Shown here: in pieces, positions 1 through 10,000 of the stretch | Layout of the letters: the number at the start of each line of letters is the position of its first letter | Position numbering within the stretch: position 1 is the stretch's first letter | Origin: Chlamydomonas sphaeroides | Taxonomy: Eukaryota; Chlorophyta; Chlorophyceae; Chlamydomonadales; Chlamydomonadaceae | Reading direction: 5' to 3' | NCBI GenBank assembly: GCA_001662425.1 | Contig: BDDC01001037.1 | Span: forward strand, 1 to 27,918 | Length of the DNA: 27,918 nt | Position numbers and translations under genes: made by a program | The notes under the pieces: model-generated | Database searches by the model: none | The model's input: the letters and a program-made list of their open reading frames with translations, nothing else | Told to the model about the DNA's origin: nothing

Positions 1-154
1 GCCACTCAACCCTTAGTTGTGCTGTGCCGCGTGTGGGGTCCCGTCTTCACCTAACACTTGAACACACAGAGGCAAACACGCGCGCCGCGGCAACCTGCAC
101 AGCCTCGCAGCTGCCGTGGCTCGCAACGTGCCCCACGCCCTCTGCCACCCGCAG
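1..154 (+). other. Intron (partial) of the magnesium transporter gene
   Basis: This stretch precedes a clean acceptor (ccacccgcag, ending at 154) and has no reading frame resembling the transporter family. I read it as the 3' part of an intron whose donor lies before the window. The upstream exons of the transporter are therefore missing here. Confidence 0.5.
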
Positions 155-1997
155 CTGTCGGCGCTGCCGGGCGGCACGCCCGGCTCCAAGGACGGCCGCA
201 ACAGCCGCGGCGGCTCGGTCCGGTCCGGCACCTCGGGCTCCTCCTCATCCTCAGGTACGGCTGCGTGGGGCGCCCCCGCCTGTGTAGACCCCGTTGCTTT
301 TCCCTCGTGGCTGCGGGCGGGGGCGAGTACGCGGCGCGCCGTCGTCGCCAGGCTCCGGTGTCGTGCACCGTGCACGACCCCCCAAGCCGCGCCTCGCGCG
401 CACCCGGCCCCTGCGCCGCAGACTCGAGCATCGACGAGGCCGAGACGGCGGCTGTGGAGATGTTGCTTGAGGCCTACTTCATGCAGCTGGACCACACCTT
501 TAACAGGCTGCAGGTGGGGCCTCCTTCACAAGCTAATAAAAGCTACGATTGACAGACGTACCGCAAGCTGTACACAGCCTATACTAGCCTTGCGAACACC
601 AGACTGCAGCTGGGCCACGCCTTCATAAGGCTGCAGGTGGGTGGGGCTGCTTTATGACCCCGGCCCTTGCTTGCGGAACATGTTCCGCGCCCTCTCGTGC
701 CGCGCTCCTGCCGCCCCAAGCTGCTCCGGCCCCTGCCTTTCCCGCCCCCTTGCACATGCCCTGCCCTCCCTCAGACGGTGCACGAGTACATCAAGGACGC
801 GGAGGACCTGGTCACCATCCAGCTGGACCAGCACCGCAACCAGGTACGGGGCCGTGAGGGCCACGGCCCTGGCCACATGTCCGCATGGGCGAGTGCGCAA
901 CGTGCCGCAGTCGGGGGGGGCCATGGCCCAGGCCTCGCCGCGCCGCTTGGCCTCCCCCCATCATTCAAACACCCGGCCCGCTGCGCGTGCCCGCTCTGCG
1001 CCCCGCGGTGCATGCCCCGCCTTAAGCACGCGCCCCGCGATGCGTGCCCCGCCTCTCGCCACTGCCTCCGCAGCTCATCACCATCGACCTCTTCCTCACC
1101 GCCATCTCCGCCGCGCTCGCGATCATGACCGTGGCGGGCACCTGGTTCGGCATGAACCTCACCTCGGGTGCGTCGCGGCTGCCCCCCCCCTCGGGGGTGA
1201 GCGCCGTCACCGCGCATGACGCAAGGTGACCTAGGTTCAACCTGCACGACAACCTGCACCGCGCTGACATGTGGCCCCGCGCTTGGGATGGCGCCGCGCG
1301 GTTGCGCCGCGGCTCCTTCGCTCATCCCTGGCGGCAGTACACGCCACCGGCCGGCTGGGCGCCGGGCTGTTGCCGCCACGCCATCGCGCTGCCGCGCGAG
1401 CAGCCGCCCACCTCTTTACATGCGCAGCCCGAGCAGTGCGTAGGGCATCCGCGGCCGCCGGCCGGCCCCACGCAGCGCCCCACTGTGCCTGCCCACGCTG
1501 CCCCTCCCCGCCGTGCGCCTCCCCAGGCCTGGAGGAGACGCCGCACGTGTTCCGCGCGGTGGTGCTGGCCACCACCTGTGGCGCGGTGCTGCTCTTCGGC
1601 TGCTTCCTGGTCTTCCTCAACCGCCAGGTGGGCTCGAGCCCGCCGCTTCAGGCCTTTATCAACAGCATGTGGCCTCATCAGGACATGATCCTGCTGGAGG
1701 ACGTCTCGGGCCGCGGCCTAGGCGGCCTGGCGTTCCCTGCGGCTGCCCCTGCACCGCAACGAGCTGCTTGCTGCATCTGCAAACAGACGACAGCAAAGTG
1801 ACTGAGATGCGGTACATGTGTGAACATATACAGAGTAGCTTACATGCGCCGTAACGCTGAGAAGACTCATTCTGGTGCTGTTGCCGCTGCACCGCCAGGA
1901 GCTGCTGTACCTAGGCACCGGCGACAGCAAGCCGGCAACCAACCCGCGGTTCGGCGGCGGCTGCACGTGGTGGTGGCGGCGGTTGACCGGGCGATGA
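155..1997 (+). CDS. MRS2: MRS2/CorA-type magnesium transporter, C-terminal part (5' end outside window)
   Basis: Membrane channel for Mg2+ of the MRS2/CorA family, which acts as a pentamer. Exons seen: 155-254 (Ser/Gly-rich linker), 422-513, 775-843, 1074-1167 and 1527-1627, all joining in phase. Exon 422-513 encodes the family signature EMLLEAYFMQLDHTFNRLQ, and 775-843 encodes EYIKDAEDLVTIQLDQHRN; plant MRS2 proteins have EMLLEAYF and EDTEDYI/DDTEDYI-like strings at these places. Exon 1074-1167 holds the first transmembrane helix and ends in the invariant Gly-Met-Asn selectivity motif (GTWFGMNLTS). The acidic loop GLEETPHVF and the second helix (VVLATTCGAVLLFGCFLVFL) follow in 1527-1627. The last coding exon is not certain: 1722-1805 and 1899-1997 both join in phase to the donor at 1628. 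An extra in-frame exon may lie at 556-636. Which membrane it serves cannot be told without the N-terminus. Confidence 0.9.
556..636 (+). other. Possible duplicated cassette exon in the magnesium transporter
   Basis: This is an 81-base open stretch with an acceptor (ttgacag, ending at 555) and a donor (gtgggt at 637). It is phase 0 at both ends, so it could be included without a frame change and would add 27 residues ending RLQLGHAFIRLQ. Its last 34 bases closely match the end of the preceding exon (480-513, MQLDHTFNRLQ), including the donor context, which points to a partial exon duplication. The intron before it would be only 42 bases. If that intron were retained, the frame would stop at 550-552. 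Other MRS2 proteins have no insert here, so it may be a decayed copy that is normally skipped. Confidence 0.4.
1722..1805 (+). other. Candidate last exon A of the magnesium transporter
   Basis: After the acceptor ggcctag, this exon joins in phase to the donor at 1628 and encodes AAWRSLRLPLHRNELLAASA and a short tail, ending at TGA 1803-1805. Its core LPLHRNELL resembles LPLHRQELL encoded at 1881-1907, so the two look like copies. The C-termini of MRS2 proteins vary too much for homology to decide between them. Confidence 0.35.
1899..1997 (+). other. Candidate last exon B of the magnesium transporter
   Basis: The acceptor cgccag ends at 1898 and the exon begins in phase 0 with ELLYLGTGDSKPATNPRF. 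It ends at TGA 1995-1997. It would join straight to the end of the second membrane helix (FLNRQ). The sequence just before it (1872-1898) reads LVLLPLHRQ in the same frame, much like the end of the helix exon, which suggests a duplication of that region. Confidence 0.35.
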
Positions 1998-4038
1998 TGA
2001 GGCGGGGGCGCGGCGGAGGCCGCCCGCGGCGCAGCGGGTGCATCCCTCCCTCAGGCCATGGCGCTGCTTCGCCTGCGGCCGTGTTGCACGGCACCGCTCG
2101 AAGCGGGAGGGGGCGATGGTGGGGCGCTGGGGTTTGGGGGTTGATGAGCCCAGGTGGCGTGCGTTGGGGTGGGTGGGGCAGCGCTGTGCACTTGGAATGG
2201 GGAAAGAGTGTATGTATGAAGAGAGTGGGGACGGGGATGGGGGCGAGCACCGCATCTCGGTTGCGACCGCGTCTTGACGAAGGTATCGGCTCACGCAGCC
2301 CTAGGGGAGACAGACCCCGTGACCCCGTGCTTGTGGACTTCGATCAGAACGGCGCATCGCGCCAACAGGGCTCGGAGGGCGCTGCTCTGGTGCTTCACGG
2401 CGGCACTTGGATGTGGCTAAGCGATGCGTACGTGGGTGCAGGCGCGAGGCGGGGGCGGAAGCGCGGGGGGGCGCAGGTGCACATGCCGCGCGGTGTCATG
2501 CTGATGTTTTGCCGCGGTGGAGTCTGGGCCAAGCGCGGAGTGCGCAGGCGTGGTGCCTGCTTCACATGCGCGGGTGGGGACGGCGGCGACTGATGGCCGC
2601 CGCGCGGAGTTGCCCGGGATGCCTTGCGGGCCCCGCTGGGCGACCTACCGTTGGCGGTCAGTCAGAGGGAAGTGGATGTCGCGAGGGCCAGAGCGTGGGC
2701 TGTTAGCGACCCGATGCGTGTGCCATGGGCATGCTGCGCCATGGCAGCGCTCGCCCAGCTCATGGTGGGCGGCGGTGGCTCCTCGCACGCAGGTGGCAGC
2801 CATTGGGCATCATCGTGCTCACAGCGCTGGAGGCCACGGACGGCGCAGGGGGGAAGGGTGCGCCCGCTGCTGCGGCTGTATCCAGGAGGCCTCCACGCCT
2901 CCTGGCTGTATCCCATGCAATAGAGCGCAACTGCGCAGGAGATATCGATGAATTCACGTTTTCGCAGGTTACAGATACTCCTTTTGTGACTTCGTTCTAG
3001 TTTATAATCAACTGGAATTCGGGTGGAGAAGGCCGAGCGTGCCTGTATCAACATTGCATGAGGTCCGGCAGCCCGGGGGAAAGGCTTGCTGCCTCCTGGG
3101 TCACCGGAGAAACAGTGGGGCTAAAGTGCTCATGCAGTCACGGGCCCTCGCCCAGCACCTGGAGCCAGGTTGGTCAGTGCTGATTCAGAGCTCGCGTGGG
3201 GGGACCGGAGAGGGAGACCCTAACATGACGATGGCAGCATCGCACACGTGCATCAGCCCAAGATCAAGGCAGGGTCCGCTCTCTTCTGGGTCAGGACTGG
3301 CAAGGTGGACCGGGCACGCGCAACGGGCAGAGTGAGTGGCAGGGTCGATGCAGGCAGGAGGCGGCCCTCCGGCACGGGCAGGCTCGTGCTGCCTTCGTTC
3401 GCGTTTTTCGTTTTTTGGCTCTCTTTCCTTGTACAGCTCTTCGCGCAGGCGTCGGGCACGGCGTCAGGGCCCTGGACTATGGCCGGCCGAGGCGAACGGT
3501 GCCTGAAGAGCCCAGCGGCTCATCGGTTCCGGCTTGAACGCCAGGGCAACGCGGTGCTGTGTGCGCAGGGGAGGGGCCCCTGTGATGTGGTGCTGCCGCT
3601 GCGCCCGCTCAGGACCGTGCCTGACCTATGCATTGCCGCAACGGCTGTGCGAAGAATTGTCAGGAGAGCGATGGATATTGAAAGTAGAATACATACAGAC
3701 GCGGTGCCAACCGTGCCACGCCTCGCGGCACTCGGGGGTTGGGCGGGTTATGGAGCGCGCAACATCCAATGACAGGGTTTACACGCACAGCGTGCCGACC
3801 AGCCATGCGTACCCGACCTTGCAGCTCCATGAGCTCAACTGTATAACGCTTGACATAGCTACTAGTCGCTTCACTGGGGGCCGGTCCGCGAAACCTTGGG
3901 CTCCTGCACATCTGCGCGACTGGTCGTCGCGCGACCCTGCAGTCCGCACAGGGACCTTCTACAGGCGGGCCAGCCCGCAGCCCCTGCCTTGACTGCAACA
4001 ACTCGAACTGAACCCGGGGCAAGGCGCAGATCAGCAAG
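1998..4038. other. Intergenic spacer between magnesium transporter and clathrin genes
   Basis: No supported gene. The longer open frames here (1820-2593 and 3248-3772) are Arg/Gly/Ala-rich, show no family motif and have no consistent splice partners, as expected by chance in GC-rich DNA. The stretch should hold the transporter 3' UTR and the clathrin promoter and 5' UTR. I see no TGTAA poly(A) signal on the + strand and no clear TATA element. Confidence 0.6.
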
Positions 4039-7000
4039 ATGGCGGTTCAGGCTCCCCTTTCAGTAGCGGAGAAGCTGTTGGTGAGTCGCAGCAGCACCGC
4101 TACCTGCTGGGCGCAGCATCTAAGCGCTGGCGGTCCCTGGCGCGCAGCTCCCCAGCATAGGGGTGGCGCAGGACTTCATCTCGTTCAAGAATGTGACCAT
4201 GGAGTCGGACAAGTATATCTGCGTCCGCGAGACCGGCACTCAGAACACGGTGGTCATCGTGGACATGACCAACCCGCTCTCGCCAGCTCGGAGGCAAATT
4301 AGCGCGGACTCCGCGCTGATGTGCCTCGACAAGAAGGTCATCGCCCTGAAGGCAAGCGCGCCAAGTGCAGGGCTCCCCCCTGCATGTGCTTAGGGGTCGT
4401 GTAGCACCCGGCCAGGCCGTGCAGGCCGTGGTCTCAGCGGCTCTCCAGCTTCAGGCCACGCGGGCACCCGCCCCACCGACTCCCACCAACTCCCACCAAC
4501 TCCCACACCCACACTGTCCGCGCGATGCCTCATCGCACATGCCCCTCGTTTCGGCGCTTCTTTCCATGACTCTCCGCGCAGGCCGTTACCGCTGGCACGG
4601 CAGGTGACACGCTGCAGGTGTTCAACCTGGACACCAAGCAGAAGCTGAAGGCGTACCAGATGCCGGAGACCGTGGAGTTCTGGAAGTGGATCAGCCCCAC
4701 GATGCTGGGTCTGGTCACCGCGGGGGCCGTGTACCACTGGGACGTGGAGGTGCGCTGGCCGCAGGGAGTCGGCGTGGACTGGCCTAGCCAGCACGCCTGC
4801 ATGCCGGCAGCGCTGCAGACGTTGATTTCGGGGCAATGCATGGGTTTCAGAATGCGTTTAAGCGCCGGAGACCTTACCTTGCACGGGCACACACCGGGCT
4901 GGGTGCCGACACCACATGCTTGTACGACGCGCCACCGCAGGGCGCCTCGGATGCCCCGACCAAGGTCTTTGACCGCACGCCCAACCTGGCCGGCTCGCAA
5001 ATCATCAGCTACCGCACCAGCCCCGATGGCAAGTGGTCGGTGCTCATCGGCATCGCCCCCGGCGCCCCCGACAGGTGCGGCAGGGCCCATGGGAGCACAA
5101 CGCAAGCCATGAAGCATGCTCGGCCGGCTGCGGCAGCGCAAGGCAATCTGCGGGGGGCGAGGGCCGTGAAGTGACGTTGGTGCGGCCCCTGTTGCGTTCC
5201 CGCCTATGCAGGCCGGCGCTGGCCAAGGGCCTCATGCAGCTGTACTCGTTCGAGCAGGCCAAGAGCCAGCCGCTCGAGGCGCACGCTGCCGCCTTCGCAA
5301 ACGTCAAGGTGCGCCCCTTTCCTGCAGTGCCTCTGCCCCTCACTGCACCCGGCACAGCCCCTTGGACCCGGTGAAAGGCAGCTGCTGTTGCAGTGCCTCG
5401 CGCATGGTTCGCTCCGCACGGCTGCCTGCCATCATGCTGCATGTTGTGACGGGCGGTTGGGCGCCCTGCCCTGCCCGCCGGCTGCAGTTCACGGGGCGGG
5501 ACACCTCCAGCCTGGTCATCTCGTTCGCCCAGAAGACGTGGAAGGACGGGGCCATGATCTCCAAGCTGCATGTCATCGAACTGGGCGGGGCGGCGGGTGA
5601 GGAGCTGCGGGATAGCTGCGGCGGTGGCCCAACGGTGCAAGCTTGGGCCTCTGGTGGCAGGGCCACTGGGGCAGGAGCCCTGGTGCGGCTCAGCGAGCCT
5701 GGCGCGGCTCCATGCCCTGTCGCGGCAAGGGCTGGGTCTCAGCACAACATGTGCCGCAATATGCTACCGGCGGATGCAGCAGCCAGGCGTGGTGTCAGCA
5801 CGTCAGGCAGCAGCCAGTACCCGCTCGTGGTGACAATGGCCCGTCCTTGGCCCTGCCGCAGCGGGCGGTGCCATCAAGCGCAACGCGGAGCTCTTCTTCC
5901 CCGCGGAGTTCGCGGACGACTTCCCTGTCTCTCTGCAGGTGGGGTGGCGGTCGCCGGGTTGAGCAGCGCGTTCGCCCAACCGAGGCTTGGCTCAGTGGCA
6001 GGGACACCAACTCAACTTGACGCCCGCTGCCCTCTCGCAACTAGCGAGCAGACGGCCAGAGGCCCAGCAGCGCATCCCTAGCCGGCGCCGTTTCCTGGCG
6101 CCTGCCAGCCGCCGAAGCGGCCCCGCGCTGGATTCCTGCCCCGCACCCCCGCCGCCTACCGTTCGGCCGCTCGCCTCCTGTCGCTGCAGATCAGCGAGAA
6201 GTACGGGCTGGTGTACGTCATCTCCAAGCTGGGCTTCGTGTTCGTGTACGACCTGGAGTCGGCCACCGCCGTGTACCGCAACCGCATCAGCCCCGACCCC
6301 GTCTTCCTGGCCTGCCCCAGCGACGCCACCGGCGGCGTGTTCTGCATCAACAGGTCTGCCGGGACCGTGTACGGACCGCGGCCCCGCGAGGCGCAGGCTG
6401 CGTACAGCCGCAGCTGTGCCCTTGGGTTGGCTTGAAGGGGTCGCCTTCCTGTATACGGCAAGGCGTTGAACTTGTCCCGAACGGCCTGATACTGCTGTGG
6501 ATGTGCGATGGATCCATCCCTGTTGAGCCTGCTTGGCGCAGGGCAGTGTCCGCGCCCGGCAGCCTGCCGTCGCCACGCGCTGCTTGTGAGCCCCCCCTCT
6601 GGCCCTCCGTCCCACCCGCGCCCCTCCTCCCGCAGGCGCGGCCAGGTGCTGCTGGTGACTGTGAACGAGAGCACCATGGTGCCCTTTGTCAGCACGCAGC
6701 TGCAGAACCTGGACCTGGCCATGGCCATGGCGCGCCGCGGCAACCTGCCCGGCGCCGAGGGGCTGGTGGGGCAGCAGTTTGAGCGCTACTTCAGTGCGGG
6801 CCAGTACAAGGAGGCCGCCGAGTGCGCCGCCGAGTCGCCGCAGGTGCGGCCGTGGCCGCGGCTCCGGCCGGCGGATGGCGCTGCTGCCGAGCAGCGCTGC
6901 GGGATGTGCTGTGTTGCCAGGGGCTAGGGGTGCATATCAGACCATAAAGCAGTGCAGCCGGATTTTGCTCGGAGCGAACGCCCGCGGCGTCACCTACCCG

Positions 7001-10000
7001 CGGCGCATGCGCTTGCCTGAACAACCCTTGTGTCGCTCCGCCCACAGGGCCAGCTGCGCACGCGCGAGGTGATGGAGCGGCTCAAGGCCGCTGCGCCGGC
7101 CGCGGGCCAGAAGCCGCCCATCCTGGTGTACCTGGGCGTGCTGCTGCAGCGCGGCAAGCTCAACGGCCCGGAGAGCGGCGAGCTGGCCAGGTGCGGACGG
7201 ACGGGAGGTGACGGTGGGGGCGGCCGCTCGGGCAAACGCATAGGGCGGTGTATGCGGGGGTTGTTTGGCGGCACGCGGGCGTGGGCAAGGGGCAGGGGCG
7301 AGGGAAATGGGTCAAGCAGTCGGCAAGCACGCAAGGCAGCAGGCAGGCCCGCATGCGAGCAGGCGCTGCCAGGCCACTATCGAGCGGCGGTGGGGTTGGA
7401 CACCCCATGTGGCAGACGCGCCGCTGGGGCCTGTCGAGGGGCGGTTTGGCCTGCAGCAACGGCGCCGCGGCAAGGCAGGGCCTGACCCGGCTGCCAGCAC
7501 ACTTCCTGCAATGCTATGGGGTGCTGCTCCCATGACCCCCACCCTGGCCCCAACCCTCGTCCCGCCCAGGCTGGTGCTGAGCCAGAACAAGAAGGAGCTG
7601 CTAGTCAACTGGTGGGGCGAGGGCAAGCTGGAGGTAGGCGCCAGGAGGGTTACTCCGGGGTCAGGGCTGCGTACCAACTCCAGGCCCGGATTGCTGGGGC
7701 TAGGAGGTTGACGCGGGTGGATCAGCTGGCGGCCAGTGCGCCACTGGTTCGCCAGCCCCAAGGTCGGGGTCCGGACACTGACGTGTGGGATGCAGGCGGC
7801 GGGGCTGCCGCACCTGTGCCCCGTGACCTGACGACTGCTGCCGCCTGCCGGCTCTGCCTGGCGACCGCAGGCGTGCGAGGAACTGGGCGATGCCATCAGC
7901 GCCGCGGGCGACAAGGACTTTGCGCTCAAGGTCTACCAGCAGTGCGCCGCGGGGCCCAAGGTGCGCAGACACCTGCCCAGGGAGGCTGAGGCCCGGCAAC
8001 GGGGCCTGGCGCATGGCTTCAGCGGCCCAGGAAGGCCTGGGCCGCGCTGAAGGTTGTGGGCGCCCTAGCCCGGCCTGCCCAGGGCACAGGGGATGGGGGT
8101 CCTGCTTGCAGCGGCCCCGCTTGGCGGTTGCCTTGCTCCGCTGCGTTTGATGGTTGTCGTGCTCCGCTGCCGGCCAGGTCATTGCGACGCTGGCTGAGAA
8201 GGGCGACATCCAGGCGCTCGTCGCCTACACGACCCAGACCGGGCAGAAGCTGGACTACATGTTCCTGCTGCAGGTGGGGCGCTGCGGCACTGCAGGAGCA
8301 GCAGCCCGGGGGCGCGATGTCCTGTCGCGCCTGCTGCAGCGCGCTTGTGACCTGCGCTCGCTGTCGCCCGGTTCCGTCGCGTGCCTCAACCGTGCCGTGG
8401 CGCTCCCCTGGCAGAGCATGATGATGAACAACCCCAACGGCGCCGTGGCGCTGGCCAAGATGGTGGCCAAGCAGGCGCCGCCGCCCGTGGACGTCAACGT
8501 CATGGCCGACCTGTTCCTGCAGGTGCAGATGCCGAAGGGGATGGTGACACCCGGGCCGATTGCAAGCAGGCTCGGCACAGTACCAAGGGGCGGCATGCTT
8601 GGCCACGATGCGGAGTCGTTGTTGGGCTCGTGTTGGGCCCACACGCAAGGCTTCCCTGCCGTGTCGTGACCCACGCCCCGTCACCCCTGTCGTCCCTTAC
8701 CCCGCAGCGCAACATGATCCGCGAGGCCACCGCCTTCCTGCTGGACGCGCTGTCGGGCGACCGGCCCGAGCAGGCCGCGCTGCAGTCCAAGCTGCTGGAG
8801 ATCAACCTGGTCACCAACCCGCAGGCAGGGCACCAGGAGGGGGTGGATGTGCCTTGGGTGCAGCAACCATTCCAGTTAGCCATACGGGCGTGTGCTGATC
8901 ATCGGCAGAATGGGAGAGGCTCTGTGGCCCTGCCTTGGTGCACGATGTCCGCTACCAACGCAGCCTGTCATGGCCCTCTGCTCCTTGCATGCGTCAACTG
9001 CCGAGCCACGCCCTCCCGTTGCCGCAACCCTCCGTCCCTCCCTTCCCTGCAGGTGGCGGACGCTATCCTGGCCGGCGGCACGCTCACGCACTACGACCGC
9101 CCGCGCATCGCGCAGCTGTGCGAGAAGGCCGGCCTCTACATGCGCGCGCTGCAGCACTACACGGACCTCAGCGACATCAAGCGCTGCATCATCAACACCC
9201 ACGCCATCGACCCCCAGGTGCGGCCCCGCCCGCGCCGCGGCCGCACCGCAACCTGCGCATGGCCCTCCTGCCCCCACGCCTTGGCTGCACCCAACCTTCC
9301 ACCTGCAGCCGCGGCTACGACTCGCGGCAGGTTCCACACGTTCACCTGCTGAATCTGCCTTTCGCTTTCGGCCCGTCGCCCAGGCTCGCCACTCTCTGTC
9401 CGCTACGTCTAGCTGGCTTGCGCCAGCGCGCTTACTTTACGGTACCCCTCTCCGCCCCGCCCGCCCGCCAGGCGCTGGTGGAGTTTTTCGGCACGCTGTC
9501 CAGCGACTGGGCGCTCGAGTGCCTCAAGGAGCTGCTGGTGTCCAACATGGCCACCAATCTGCAGCTGGTGTGCAACATCGCCAAGGAGTACACCGAGCAG
9601 CTCACGCCCACCAAGGCGAGCCCAGCGAGCGAGCTAGTGCAGCGGGGGCTCATGCAGCAGCGTTCCCGCGTCAAGCCCGCAGCGGTCCCGCGTCAAGCCT
9701 GCCCTGCGGCGGCCGCTGCTGCGCTGGTCTCGAGCCCCCGTGAAGCAGCGTGGGGGCTGGGCGTGTGCGGGCTCGTCTGAGTGTGCTCTCTGCTGCTCGC
9801 CGCCGTCGCTCGGCCCCGCCGCCGCAGATCATCGAGCTGTTCGAGGCGTACAACTCGTACCACGGGCTGTACTTCTACCTGGGCGCCCGCATCGCTTTCA
9901 CCGAGGTGCGCTACCGCACCAAGCAAAGGGCCTGCGCCCCGCACCCGCAGCTGCGCCGCGCTGCAAGCAACGCCGCCAGATAGCGCCTGCACGCGACCCC

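Noticed and set aside
1820..2593. 257-codon open frame on the + strand after the transporter
   Set aside because: Its composition is Arg/Gly-rich, no family motif is seen, and it overlaps the candidate transporter exon B in another frame. Long chance frames are expected in GC-rich DNA.
3248..3772. 174-codon open frame with a short hydrophobic run (LVLPSFAFFVFWLSFLVQLF)
   Set aside because: Only one hydrophobic stretch, no recognisable domain, and no splice-supported neighbours. It lies in the clathrin upstream region, so I did not call it a gene.
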